Assembly (NCBI RefSeq): GCF_040409695.1
Contig: NZ_JARWGJ010000067.1
Coordinates: 1 to 12,311 of the forward strand
Origin: Longimonas sp040409695
Lineage (GTDB): Bacteria > Bacteroidota > Rhodothermia > Rhodothermales > Salinibacteraceae
Direction: 5' to 3'
DNA length: 12,311 nt
In this document: positions 4,942 to 12,311 of the stretch, piece by piece
How positions within the stretch are numbered: the first letter of the stretch is position 1
Layout: every line of letters starts with the position of its first letter
Program-made: the position numbers and the translations under genes
Notes under the pieces: generated by a model
The model's input: the letters and a program-made list of their open reading frames with translations, nothing else
Database searches by the model: none
Told to the model about the DNA's origin: nothing

Positions 4942-7863
4942 TCATGAGGAGGCAATAGCCGAGTCGGCGTCTACGTTCAGGCGCTTCATCTTTTTGTACA
5001 GGCCTTGCCGCGATATCCCGAGTGCCTCTGCGGATGCAGAGATATGGCCGTCATGAGCGCGCAGCACGTGTTCAATCGCTGCGCGTTCGGTGCGCGCCAG
5101 AATCTCGCTCAGCGCGAGCGAGTCGTCGTTCAAAAGCGTGTCGTACGGGTGCGGCGTGTCCGCGTGCGGGCGAGTGGCCTCGCGGATGGGCGCAGCGAAG
5201 GCATCCAATGTAACCTGTGGAGCCGGTTCGCTTCGCACGCTCTGAAAGGCGCGTTCCACCTCATTGCGAAGCTGACGCACGTTACCGGGCCATTCGTATG
5301 CCAGCAGCGCGTCGAGTGCTTCCTGCGTAATGGTTGCAAGGGGGGTGCGGGGCGTGCGAAGCTCGTCGAGTACGTGTTGCACGAGCACCGGGATGTCTTC
5401 GCGCCGTTGCTCCAAAGAAGGAACCTGCAGGGTAATGATCCCAAGCCGGTGTGCCAGCGCATCAGGCATTCCATCTGTAGATGGGAGCGTCTCATCGCTG
5501 GGCGCAGTCGCCAGCAGCCGCACGTCGACCGAACGGCAGCGGTCGCTTCCGACTGGAAAGACACACCCTGTGTTGAGCATACGTAGCAGCTGTTCGTGAA
5601 CCGCGTGCGGGAGCCGGTGCACCGCCTTGAGCAAGACCGATCCTCCCTCTGCCTTGTCGAGCACTCCAGGCACGTACGTTCCGTCTTCAAGGCGCCCGAA
5701 CAGGTGGGCGGCCCAGTCTCGCTGCTGCACGTCGATTCGCTCCACAACCATGAGCGGAGCGTCGCGCCGCTCGCTCAGTGCGTGTACGGCTCGTGCTACA
5801 AGCGTCTTGCCCGTACCAGGCGCCCCGGTGACCAGCACCGGACTGTGGCTCGACCCGATCCGCTCGATATGGCGCTTTAGCGTTTTCATCGAAGCGCTTT
5901 CCGCAACGAATCCATCAGGGAAGCGGCTGTCGTGGGGCAGGTCGAGCACAGCAGCGGGCGTCTTCGATGCGCGGTCGAGGGCCATGAGAAGCACTGGCAG
6001 ATAAGGCTGCAGTGTCTCTTTTACGGCGGGTAAGGGCGCGCTGGAAGCGTAGGATACCACAAGCCGGGCATTCGAGGGCGCCGGATAGTGGAGCGTAGTA
6101 ATATGGCCTTCCATCGTACCCATGTCGGTTACGACGCAGGATGCCCGGGCCTGTCGCAGGCGATGCGTGATCCGAATTCCATCGACATCAGGATGGGCCC
6201 CCAGCAGGGCCTCGCACACAGCGGTTACGCTTCGCTGTTCGGGCGGCGCCTCGGCCCATGCCGTGCAGAGTGTAACGCTCCAGTGCGAGAGATCGCTGGA
6301 ATCGTATTCAGGCCATTCCTGCAGCACAGCGTGGGTGCGGATGCGCTGTTCATCGCAGCCGAGCGCTTCAAACGTTTGCTTTGCTTCTTCCAACATAGGA
6401 CGCAGCGTGTCGGGCCGGTGCCCTTCTGGAGCCTGCTCCGCGGCCTGCAACGCCATCTCGGATGCAGACACGCGGTCGCCGTGCAGCCGGTACGACGTGT
6501 GCGCCTGTGCATACTGCTCTACCGCATATCGGGCCGCCTGCTCGTCTCTGGGGGCGTCTTGGGGATGCGTAGCGTATGCAACAGCCAGAGCAGCTTCGCT
6601 CTCACCCCACATTGCAGCGAATGGAAGAACGCTTCGGTATGCCGCGTAAGTATCTGCTTTTTTAAGCGCTTGCTCAGCTTTTTCGAAGAGCCCCCTACTC
6701 GCTGCAACACGTGCTTCCGTAAGCAGCGCCTGCACCTGATTGCCTCGGTGCCCCGTTTCGCGTGCGTTTTTGTAGGCGCGGCGTATCCAGGTGTATGCTG
6801 CGTCGGCCTGCCCGGTGCGGTGAGCTACGTTAGCCCGTAGGAGCGCGAGATGCGAACGGTGCAGCCCGTGCGGAAGACGTTCGGCACGTTCTATGACCTC
6901 ATCGAGCTGCGTGCGTGCCTGCTCGATAGCGCCCTGACGCAGCGAGAGGCGAACGCGCAGCGAGTGCAGGTGCGCTTCTCCGAGTGCGTACCCGCGCATC
7001 GCCGAGAGCGCATCGCCAATGCACGCGTCCGCCTCGTCCCATCGCCCCACGCGCAGAAGTGCCCCGATGTGTGCATGATATGCAGCAAGCAGCGGATAGG
7101 GGCGGCAGTCGGTTGCGCCCTGCAAGCGTGTTTCTGCTGTGGTTGCCCGGTCAATCACAACGTCGGGCGGAGCCCCCTTGTCGTAGGCCAGCGCTGCCTC
7201 CTGTGCCTGCGCATGCCCGACCCACCGGGAGCGTCCTATACGATGGGCTGTTTTCTTTAAGCGTGCTGCGTGCACCTCTGCATCGTCGTAGCGCCCCTGG
7301 AAACGGAGCGCGGGGGCATACATGTCGTGCAGCCATAGCCTGGCCACCCGGTCAGTGCGGTGCTGCCCCAGTTCGTGCGCCTCGTCGAGCATGTGGTGCA
7401 TGAGGTGGTACTCGTCGAGCGCAAAGTAGGCCTGTGCCTGCCCCAAGCGCACCCAGGAGCGTCCGGGACGGTGAGCGAGGGCTTCGAACAGCCGATCGGC
7501 CCGATCAAGGCGTGCGAGTCCGCGCGCAAGAATATCTTTGGTGTCGCCCTGGAGTACATCGGTCCAGCCTTGCCAGAGCGCCACCTCTGCCCGTACACGG
7601 GGCGGATGCTCTTGAAGGTCTGCATCTGGGGTTGGCAGGTGCTGACGTGCCTCAGCAGGGGCAAATCGTGCGGTGCAGAGCAGTTGTGCCCAGAGTGCAT
7701 GCAGACGCACGGCCCCAGACGACTGTCCGGATATGTGCAACGCGCCGTCTGTCTCGCCGCGTTCGCTTGCATCCACCAGGGGCTCCACCATGTGCACGAC
7801 ATCATCAACCCGCCCGTCGGCGAGCAGGCTCGATGCCATCGCAATGGTAGATGCGTATTTCAC
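4942..7863 (-). CDS. TPR + degenerate NtrC-type AAA+ + Fis-type HTH regulator
   Basis: This gene encodes 973 residues. About residues 15-500 are helical repeats of TPR type (for example AHIGALLRVGRWDEADACIGDAL). About 530-650 is an unassigned, possibly GAF-like region. About 655-890 is an AAA+ domain of the NtrC/sigma-54-activator family, and about 918-963 is a Fis-type HTH with SASAEALGISRQGLYKKMKRL. Walker A is intact (GAPGTGKT, 680-687), as are RREDIP (820-825) and the sensor II region WPGNVRQL (858-865). However, the segment where GAFTGA should be (723-733) is about six residues short and reads GTYVPG; Walker B reads GGSVLLKA, with Lys746-Ala747 in place of Asp-Glu; and the first arginine-finger position is Pro800 (Arg806 remains). 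It probably binds DNA and perhaps ATP, but is unlikely to open sigma-54 promoters. The start is uncertain: GTG at 7863 or ATG at 7839 (residue 9), neither with a Shine-Dalgarno. It lies 97 bp behind the DUF59 gene. Confidence 0.85.
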   Translation of the reverse strand: MKYASTIAMASSLLADGRVDDVVHMVEPLVDASERGETDGALHISGQSSGAVRLHALWAQLLCTARFAPAEARQHLPTPDADLQEHPPRVRAEVALWQGWTDVLQGDTKDILARGLARLDRADRLFEALAHRPGRSWVRLGQAQAYFALDEYHLMHHMLDEAHELGQHRTDRVARLWLHDMYAPALRFQGRYDDAEVHAARLKKTAHRIGRSRWVGHAQAQEAALAYDKGAPPDVVIDRATTAETRLQGATDCRPYPLLAAYHAHIGALLRVGRWDEADACIGDALSAMRGYALGEAHLHSLRVRLSLRQGAIEQARTQLDEVIERAERLPHGLHRSHLALLRANVAHRTGQADAAYTWIRRAYKNARETGHRGNQVQALLTEARVAASRGLFEKAEQALKKADTYAAYRSVLPFAAMWGESEAALAVAYATHPQDAPRDEQAARYAVEQYAQAHTSYRLHGDRVSASEMALQAAEQAPEGHRPDTLRPMLEEAKQTFEALGCDEQRIRTHAVLQEWPEYDSSDLSHWSVTLCTAWAEAPPEQRSVTAVCEALLGAHPDVDGIRITHRLRQARASCVVTDMGTMEGHITTLHYPAPSNARLVVSYASSAPLPAVKETLQPYLPVLLMALDRASKTPAAVLDLPHDSRFPDGFVAESASMKTLKRHIERIGSSHSPVLVTGAPGTGKTLVARAVHALSERRDAPLMVVERIDVQQRDWAAHLFGRLEDGTYVPGVLDKAEGGSVLLKAVHRLPHAVHEQLLRMLNTGCVFPVGSDRCRSVDVRLLATAPSDETLPSTDGMPDALAHRLGIITLQVPSLEQRREDIPVLVQHVLDELRTPRTPLATITQEALDALLAYEWPGNVRQLRNEVERAFQSVRSEPAPQVTLDAFAAPIREATRPHADTPHPYDTLLNDDSLALSEILARTERAAIEHVLRAHDGHISASAEALGISRQGLYKKMKRLNVDADSAIASS

Positions 7864-7962
7864 GGCGTTGCGTGCGGTGTTGTGAGTACAGTGCGTGAAG
7901 TCCGTCGCGGTTCGTGCAACGTTAACGAGGCTGCGTGAAGCTGACTGCGTGCAGCCCTCCGG

Positions 7963-8367
7963 CTACATGAACCCCAGTTCCAGCTGTGCTTCTTCAGACA
8001 TCATCTGCGGGGTGAACGGTGGGTGGAACGTGAGCTCCAAGTAGACGCTCTCTACGCCATCGGTAAAACGCACTGCGTCTTCAGCCTGCCCTGGCAGAAT
8101 ACCTGCAGCCGGGCAGTTGGGGGCAGTCAGCGTCATGAGTACGTCAACATGCTTGTCGTCGTGGATGTCGACGTTGTAGATGAGCCCCAGATCAAAGATA
8201 TTGACCGGAATCTCGGGGTCGTAGATCTCAGAGAGCGACTCCACGATGCGATTGTATAGCTCCGTGTGTGTCTCAGGGGGCTCCTGCATGTGAGCAGGAA
8301 TGGTTTCGGGGCGCTCCAGCTCGCGGTTTTCGTCGAGACGTGGATCGGCAGCTTCGGATTCAGACAT
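7963..8367 (-). CDS. sufT: DUF59/MIP18-family Fe-S assembly protein (SufT-like)
   Basis: This gene encodes 134 residues. After a variable, charged N-terminus of about 35 residues comes the FeS_assembly_P (DUF59) domain. It shows DPEIPVNIFDLGLIYNV at 50-66, MTLTAPNCP at 78-86 with the conserved Cys85, and TFHPPFTPQMMSEEAQLELG near the end. Family members, including the stand-alone SufT proteins and the eukaryotic MIP18, act late in Fe-S protein maturation, helping clusters reach target proteins. Position directly behind sufE in a suf cluster supports this reading. The gap to sufE is 69 bp and to the following regulator gene 97 bp. The ATG at 8367 has no Shine-Dalgarno, like its neighbours. The gene symbol follows the family and context; it is not proof of identical function. 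Confidence 0.88.
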   Translation of the reverse strand: MSESEAADPRLDENRELERPETIPAHMQEPPETHTELYNRIVESLSEIYDPEIPVNIFDLGLIYNVDIHDDKHVDVLMTLTAPNCPAAGILPGQAEDAVRFTDGVESVYLELTFHPPFTPQMMSEEAQLELGFM

Positions 8368-8436
8368 AACGAGGTAGGTTGTATGACGCAGGTTGGGCGC
8401 GGTATGTGGTGCGACGGCATGCAGTGCAATGTACCA

Positions 8437-8892
8437 TTAGGCGTCGGCAGCGGGATTCGTCTTTCTGACATGCTGATCAGCTCGGTTGCGGATCTGCTCA
8501 ATCATGGCATGCAGTCCATTGTTGCGGGTTGACGAAAGGTGCTCACGCATCCCGATCTCGTCGATAAATCCCAGGTCAGTATCTCGAATGGCCTCCGGCG
8601 GCTGTCCGTCAAGTACGCGGATGAGCAGTCCTGCGAGGCCCTTTGTGATCATGGCATCGCTGTCGCCTTCAAGATGCATCTGATTGGCGTTAAGCACGGT
8701 ACGAATCCACACTTTGGACTGACAGCCATGAATGCGGGTATCATCGTTCTTGTGTGCATCATCCATCGGTGGCAGGTTTTTGCCGATATCGATGATATAC
8801 TCGTACCGGCCCATCCAGTCGTCAAAGAGCGTAAAGTCGTCAACAACCGCCTGGGCACGTTCTTCAATTGTGTTTGTACCGTTGTCTGCCAT
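8437..8892 (-). CDS. sufE: SufE, sulfur acceptor for SufS
   Basis: This gene encodes 151 residues. SufE accepts persulfide sulfur from the cysteine desulfurase SufS on a single cysteine and passes it to the SufBCD scaffold. The catalytic residue is Cys57 in the motif HGCQSKVW. The N-terminal pattern VDDFTLFDDWMGRYEYIIDIGKNLPP and the later GLAGLLIRVLDGQPPEAI also match the family, and the length is normal. The frame is open upstream to 9006, but those residues do not look like SufE; the ATG at 8892 places the conserved helix at the usual distance from the start. The upstream AAAGAAAAG is only a weak ribosome-binding candidate. In the spacer after sufS (8893-9021) a small hairpin GTTCC/GGAAC lies at 8930-8945. 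Confidence 0.95.
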   Translation of the reverse strand: MADNGTNTIEERAQAVVDDFTLFDDWMGRYEYIIDIGKNLPPMDDAHKNDDTRIHGCQSKVWIRTVLNANQMHLEGDSDAMITKGLAGLLIRVLDGQPPEAIRDTDLGFIDEIGMREHLSSTRNNGLHAMIEQIRNRADQHVRKTNPAADA

Positions 8893-9021
8893 GGGCAACT
8901 TTTCTTTAGCGTAGAGAGAGCTTATCAGGGTTCCGCTTCGGGAACGCGCAGTAGAGTGGACAACGCACATAAACGGGCCACTGACCGGAGGCGATCCGCA
9001 GCGCATCCCGCAGTCGCCGGC

Positions 9022-10260
9022 TCATCCAAACATCGTCTGCACGCGGCCCAGTCCTTGAACGAGGCGATCTACGTCTTCGCGGGTATTATACAACGCGAAG
9101 GAGGCCCGAATCGTCCCGGGCAGGTCAAGCCGTTCCATGAGAGGCTGGGTGCAGTGGTGCCCCGTACGCACGGCAATCCCCAGGCGGTCGAGGATCGTGC
9201 CTGCATCGTAGGGATGGATATCGTCGAACACAAACGAGCATACGCTCGTCTTGTGCGGCGCAGTGCCTATCAGGCGGAGTCCGTCAATCTCGGAGAGCTG
9301 CTCGTGGGCGTACTGTAGCACATCGTCTTCGTGAGCCTGCACCGCTTCATGGTCGAGCTGCTCGATGAACTCCGCTGCTGCGCCCAGGCCAATCACACCC
9401 GCAATGTGGGGCGTGCCGGCCTCCAATCGGTGGGGCAGATCGGCATACGTCGTGCCATCGAAGGAGACCTCGTCGATCATGTCGCCCCCACCCTGGTACG
9501 GCGGCAGGCTATCCAGCAGGTCGTACTTCCCGTAGAGCACCCCAATACCTGTGGGTCCAAACATCTTATGCCCAGAGAACACATAGAAGTCAGCATCCAG
9601 CGCCTGCACGTCGACCGGCAGGTGCGCCATCGACTGAGCCCCGTCGACCACGACGGGCACGCCGTGGCGGTGGGCTGTTTCGATAATGGACTTAACCGGA
9701 TGGATCGTACCCAACGCGTTCGACACGTGTCCGATAGCCAGCAAGAACGGCTCTTCTTCGATGAGGCGCATGCCGGCCTCCATGTCAAGCGTGCCGTCGT
9801 CGTGAATGGGCCACACCTTGAGCGTTGCGCCGGTAGCCTCGCAGGCCATCTGCCAAGGCACAATGTTGGAGTGATGCTCCATGTGCGTTACGACCACCGT
9901 ATCGTCGGGGCCGAGGCGTGGCCGTGCAAACGTGTGAGCGATGACGTTTAACGAATCGGTGCATCCCCGCGTAAAGATCACCTGGTCGGATGATGGCGCG
10001 TTGATGAGGCGAGCCACAGCAGAACGCGCGTCTTCGAACGCATCGGTCGCCTCCTGACTCAGCTTGTGTACCCCGCGGTGCACGTTGCTATTTTCGCGGG
10101 CGTAGTATCGTTCTAAGCGATCAAGCACCGCCTTCGGCTTCTGCGTGGTTGCCGCATTGTCGAGATAGACCAGCGGCTCATCGTACGCCGTCTGATGTAG
10201 TGCGGGAAATGCATCACGCATAGCAGATATGTCGAACCGTGTAGGCGCAGAAACAGGCAT
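9022..10260 (-). CDS. sufS: SufS, group II cysteine desulfurase
   Basis: This gene encodes 412 residues, the normal length. SufS is a PLP enzyme (class V aminotransferase fold) that converts L-cysteine to L-alanine and leaves a persulfide on its active-site cysteine. Visible elements in order are VYLDNAATTQKP (31-42), NVHRGVHKLS (59-68), the THMEHHSN stretch (125-132) that stacks on PLP, DGAQS with Asp206, the PLP lysine Lys232 in SGHKMFGPTG, and the catalytic Cys370 in RTGHHCTQPLM. The short RTGHHC loop is that of group II (SufS-type) desulfurases, which need a partner such as SufE; sufE is the next gene. The ATG at 10260 begins about 30 residues before the LDNAATT motif, as expected. It has no Shine-Dalgarno; the upstream sequence is pyrimidine-rich. 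Confidence 0.97.
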   Translation of the reverse strand: MPVSAPTRFDISAMRDAFPALHQTAYDEPLVYLDNAATTQKPKAVLDRLERYYARENSNVHRGVHKLSQEATDAFEDARSAVARLINAPSSDQVIFTRGCTDSLNVIAHTFARPRLGPDDTVVVTHMEHHSNIVPWQMACEATGATLKVWPIHDDGTLDMEAGMRLIEEEPFLLAIGHVSNALGTIHPVKSIIETAHRHGVPVVVDGAQSMAHLPVDVQALDADFYVFSGHKMFGPTGIGVLYGKYDLLDSLPPYQGGGDMIDEVSFDGTTYADLPHRLEAGTPHIAGVIGLGAAAEFIEQLDHEAVQAHEDDVLQYAHEQLSEIDGLRLIGTAPHKTSVCSFVFDDIHPYDAGTILDRLGIAVRTGHHCTQPLMERLDLPGTIRASFALYNTREDVDRLVQGLGRVQTMFG

Positions 10261-10293
10261 AGCAAAAGCAGAAGTCGGTTAAGAGAAAAGCAT

Positions 10294-10317
10294 TGTGGGC
10301 CGCGTAAGCGACCCACA
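10294..10317 (-). other. Intercistronic hairpin between sufD and sufS
   Basis: In the minus-strand transcript, UGUGGG-U-CGC pairs with GCG-G-CCCACA around a UUAC loop, giving about ten pairs including one U-G wobble. A T-rich stretch (CTTTTCTCTT) follows, so it looks like a weak intrinsic terminator or attenuator. Because sufS and sufE are needed together with sufBCD, partial termination or an mRNA processing/stability role is more likely than a full stop. Confidence 0.5.
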
Positions 10318-10341
10318 GATGCCAGGCGTACGGTGCGCGTC

Positions 10342-11679
10342 TTACGACGCAAACGTGCGCAAACGTTCTTGCACACGGTCTTCGATGAGCGCCTTCAGCG
10401 GTGCAATATCGACAACGTCGATCACCTTCTGTGCGAAGGCCTGCATCATGAGGATGCGGGCGCGCTTCTGGTCGAGACCGCGTGAGCGCAAGTAAAAGAG
10501 CCCCTCTTCATCGAGCTGTCCGGCCGTAGCGCCATGGCTACAGACGACATCGTCGGCATAGATCTCCAGCTCGGGCTTCGTATAGATGTCGGCCTCATCG
10601 CTCAGCACCAGGCTGTCGTTCGACTGGTAGGCGTCGATCCGCTGCGAGTCGCGGTGCACAAACACTTTTCCGTTGAAGACCGCCGTGGAGCGGTCGTTCA
10701 GGATGTGCTTGTACAGCTCGTTGCTCACGCAGTCGGCATGCACGTGGTCGACCAGCGTGTTGTTATCGACGTGCATGTCGCCGTACCCGATAACAAGCCC
10801 GTAGAGGTTGGTTTCGCAGTGGGCCCCGTCGGGGGTCAGCGTCATGTTGTTACGCACCACCTCACCGCTAAAGGTAAAGGTATCGGTCGACAGGATGCTG
10901 TTATCTTCGTGGTAGCCGAAACGACTCAGAACCTGCGAGGCGTCTTCGCCCTCTTCCTGGATCAGGTAGTGGTCGAGGAAGCCACGCTCGCCGACGTACA
11001 TCTCCATCACCGTGTTGGTGAACGTACGTGCATCGGTGAGGCTAACCTGCCGACCGATGACATGGGCTTTCGCATCCTCTTCTATCACAAACAGATGGCG
11101 CGGCTGCATGAAGAGATCTTCCTGCGCCGCGTTTACGTGTAGCAGCAGAATGGGCTGCTCTACAGTAACGCCTTCAGGCACGTGGATGAACGCGCCATCC
11201 TGTACGAAAGCTGTGTTGAGTGCCGTAAGCGCCTCCTCTTCGGTATCGGCGTAAGCGCCGTAGTGTGCTTCAAAGGCCGGATGATCGCCGGCATCTTTCA
11301 GCGCTCCTACCGTGACTGCATCAGGCAGGTTATCCAGCTGCGAGAGCGACAGATCGGGGCGCCCGTTTACGAGCACGAGCACATGCGCATCGAGGTCGTC
11401 GATGAGGTACGGGTCCAGATCCGCAGCCGAAACCGTAGCCTCGCCGGCTCCCAGTGGAAGCGTGTAAGGGCGGCTGAGCACCGAAGCAATGTCGGTGTAC
11501 TTCCAGGCTTCTTGCTTGCGCGTAGGCACGCCGAGCTCTTTAAAGCGCTCGATGGCGGCCGTGCGGTGCTTGGCGATGGACGCATTGGTGCCGTTAAGCG
11601 CCTGGCCGTGGTTGACCTGGAAAGCCGACACGAAGCGGTCGATCGGCTGGGCGCTGGTATCAAGGGTAGTCGTAGACAT
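10342..11679 (-). CDS. sufD: SufD, scaffold subunit of the SufBCD complex
   Basis: This gene encodes 445 residues, the normal length. SufD pairs with SufB and two SufC ATPases to form the cytosolic scaffold on which Fe-S clusters are built. The N-terminal helical part includes PTRKQEAWKYTD, a hallmark of SufD proteins. The beta-helix core includes GAHCETNLYGLVIGYGDMHVD, then NDRSTAVFNGKVFVHRDSQRIDAYQSN. The C-terminal signature holds CSHGATAG (380-387, with Cys380 and His382) and LFYLRSRG. Conserved His in this stretch is implicated at the SufB-SufD interface in the family. The ATG at 11679 starts just before the first helix; no Shine-Dalgarno precedes it. The gap from sufC is 89 bp and contains a hairpin. 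Confidence 0.96.
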   Translation of the reverse strand: MSTTTLDTSAQPIDRFVSAFQVNHGQALNGTNASIAKHRTAAIERFKELGVPTRKQEAWKYTDIASVLSRPYTLPLGAGEATVSAADLDPYLIDDLDAHVLVLVNGRPDLSLSQLDNLPDAVTVGALKDAGDHPAFEAHYGAYADTEEEALTALNTAFVQDGAFIHVPEGVTVEQPILLLHVNAAQEDLFMQPRHLFVIEEDAKAHVIGRQVSLTDARTFTNTVMEMYVGERGFLDHYLIQEEGEDASQVLSRFGYHEDNSILSTDTFTFSGEVVRNNMTLTPDGAHCETNLYGLVIGYGDMHVDNNTLVDHVHADCVSNELYKHILNDRSTAVFNGKVFVHRDSQRIDAYQSNDSLVLSDEADIYTKPELEIYADDVVCSHGATAGQLDEEGLFYLRSRGLDQKRARILMMQAFAQKVIDVVDIAPLKALIEDRVQERLRTFAS

Positions 11680-11723
11680 AATCAGTTGGGGAATGCTGGT
11701 GTAACGGGTGGCGATACAGAGAC

Positions 11724-11753
11724 CCTACCTGGTAGCATACGCCACCAGGTAGG
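11724..11753 (-). other. Intercistronic hairpin between sufC and sufD
   Basis: CCTACCTGGT (11724-11733) and ACCAGGTAGG (11744-11753) are perfect inverted copies separated by ten bases. It lies 15 bp behind the sufC stop codon and 44 bp before the sufD start. No T-run follows on the minus strand, so it is probably not a terminator. A 3'-end stabiliser or processing site that adjusts sufC relative to the downstream genes is an inference. Confidence 0.55.
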
Positions 11754-11768
11754 TGTCAGCAGCATCCA

Positions 11769-12311
11769 TTAAGCGGCGGCGGGCTCGCGCTGGAAGCGTT
11801 CGTATCCTTCCTCTTCAAGATGGATGGCGAGATCCTTGTCGCCAGACTCAGCGATACGTCCGTCGACCATCACGTGCACATGATCCGGCTCAATATAGTC
11901 AAGCAGGCGCTGGTAGTGCGTGATAAGCAGGAACGCGCGGTCATCAGCCCGCAGCTTGTTCACGCCATCCGACACCGTCCGGAGCGCGTCGATGTCGAGC
12001 CCCGAATCGGTCTCGTCAAGCACCGCGAGTGTGGGCTCCAGCATAGCGAGCTGGAAGATCTCATTGCGCTTTTTCTCGCCGCCCGAGAAGCCCTGGTTCA
12101 CCGAGCGCTTCACCAGGCTGGGATCAAGGTCAACCAGCTTCGAGCGCTCACGCACCAGCTTCAAGAAGTCCGCCGCACTTAGCTCGTCTTCGCCACGCGC
12201 CTCACGCACCGAGTTCACGGCTTCACGAAGGAAGTTCGTCATGCTTACGCCCGGAAGCTCGACCGGGTACTGAAATGCCAGAAAGACCCCTTCCTCAGCG
12301 CGCTCTTCTGC
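11769..12311 (-). CDS. sufC: SufC, ABC-type ATPase of the SufBCD complex (5' end missing)
   Basis: The visible 180 codons run in frame off the right edge of the window, so the start and the Walker A motif lie outside. An internal ATG at 12242 is not the start: the upstream codons read VFLAFQYPVELPGVSMTNFL, the conserved Q-loop region of SufC. Further motifs are the ABC signature FSGGEKKR, Walker B with the catalytic Glu in LAVLDETDSGLD, and the H-loop ITHYQRLL. SufC binds and hydrolyses ATP to drive conformational change in SufB-SufD during cluster assembly; it is a soluble relative of ABC transporter ATPases. It is the first gene seen in the minus-strand operon; sufB is expected just beyond the right edge, although this cannot be seen. 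Confidence 0.96.
   Translation of the reverse strand, partial: AEERAEEGVFLAFQYPVELPGVSMTNFLREAVNSVREARGEDELSAADFLKLVRERSKLVDLDPSLVKRSVNQGFSGGEKKRNEIFQLAMLEPTLAVLDETDSGLDIDALRTVSDGVNKLRADDRAFLLITHYQRLLDYIEPDHVHVMVDGRIAESGDKDLAIHLEEEGYERFQREPAAA

Noticed and set aside
7864..7962. Stop-codon readthrough fusing sufT to the regulator, since both share a frame with no stop between them after the TAG.
   Set aside because: Thirty-three open codons in GC-rich DNA are not improbable by chance, and no readthrough context or suppressor tRNA is visible.
8893..9006. Longer SufE starting at 9006.
   Set aside because: The added 38 residues are not SufE-like, and the family N-terminal helix begins just after the ATG at 8892.
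1..12311. CRISPR array, tRNA or rRNA gene, integrase, transposase, toxin-antitoxin or phage-defence genes.
   Set aside because: No regularly spaced repeats, no tRNA-like cloverleaf or rRNA-like sequence was recognised by eye, and no protein in any frame resembles these families.

Overview
The window (about 12.3 kb, moderately GC-rich) looks like chromosomal DNA of a Bacteroidota/Rhodothermota-type bacterium, possibly a halophile. The evidence is the gene order of the SUF iron-sulfur cluster operon with a DUF59 gene attached, very acidic soluble segments, and starts that almost all lack a Shine-Dalgarno sequence. This assignment is an inference; no rRNA or other marker gene is present.

Left part, plus strand (1-4221). 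A 101-bp non-coding repeat at 27-127 recurs in inverted orientation at 2553-2653 (97/101 identical by eye). The pair brackets two genes: a small secreted beta-barrel-like protein (259-993), followed by a strong hairpin at 1084-1120, and a double zinc-ribbon / single-membrane-helix / TPR protein (1159-2469). Beyond the second repeat copy lies a structured leader with two perfect dyads and a distant Shine-Dalgarno. It leads into an AI-2E (PerM/YhhT-type) family membrane protein (2884-4221) with a long hydrophilic tail that contains a small tandem repeat. A non-coding convergent junction follows (4222-4526).

Right part, minus strand (12311 down to 4527). In transcription order this is sufC (5' end cut by the window edge), sufD, sufS, sufE, a sufT-like DUF59 gene, a 973-residue TPR + AAA+ + Fis-type HTH regulator, and a small VOC/glyoxalase-fold protein. 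The Suf proteins build Fe-S clusters: SufS takes sulfur from cysteine, SufE relays it, SufC and SufD belong to the scaffold complex (sufB presumably lies just beyond the right edge), and the DUF59 protein probably helps maturation of target proteins. Gaps are 46 to 129 bp, so one transcript is plausible, with hairpins in at least two of the gaps.

The most unusual element is the regulator. Its AAA+ core is clearly of the NtrC/sigma-54-activator family and keeps Walker A. The GAFTGA loop is shortened and replaced, the Walker B Asp-Glu reads Lys-Ala, and one of the two arginine-finger positions is lost. It is therefore unlikely to be a conventional sigma-54 activator, and its position directly behind the suf genes makes it a candidate for an undescribed kind of Fe-S-linked regulator.
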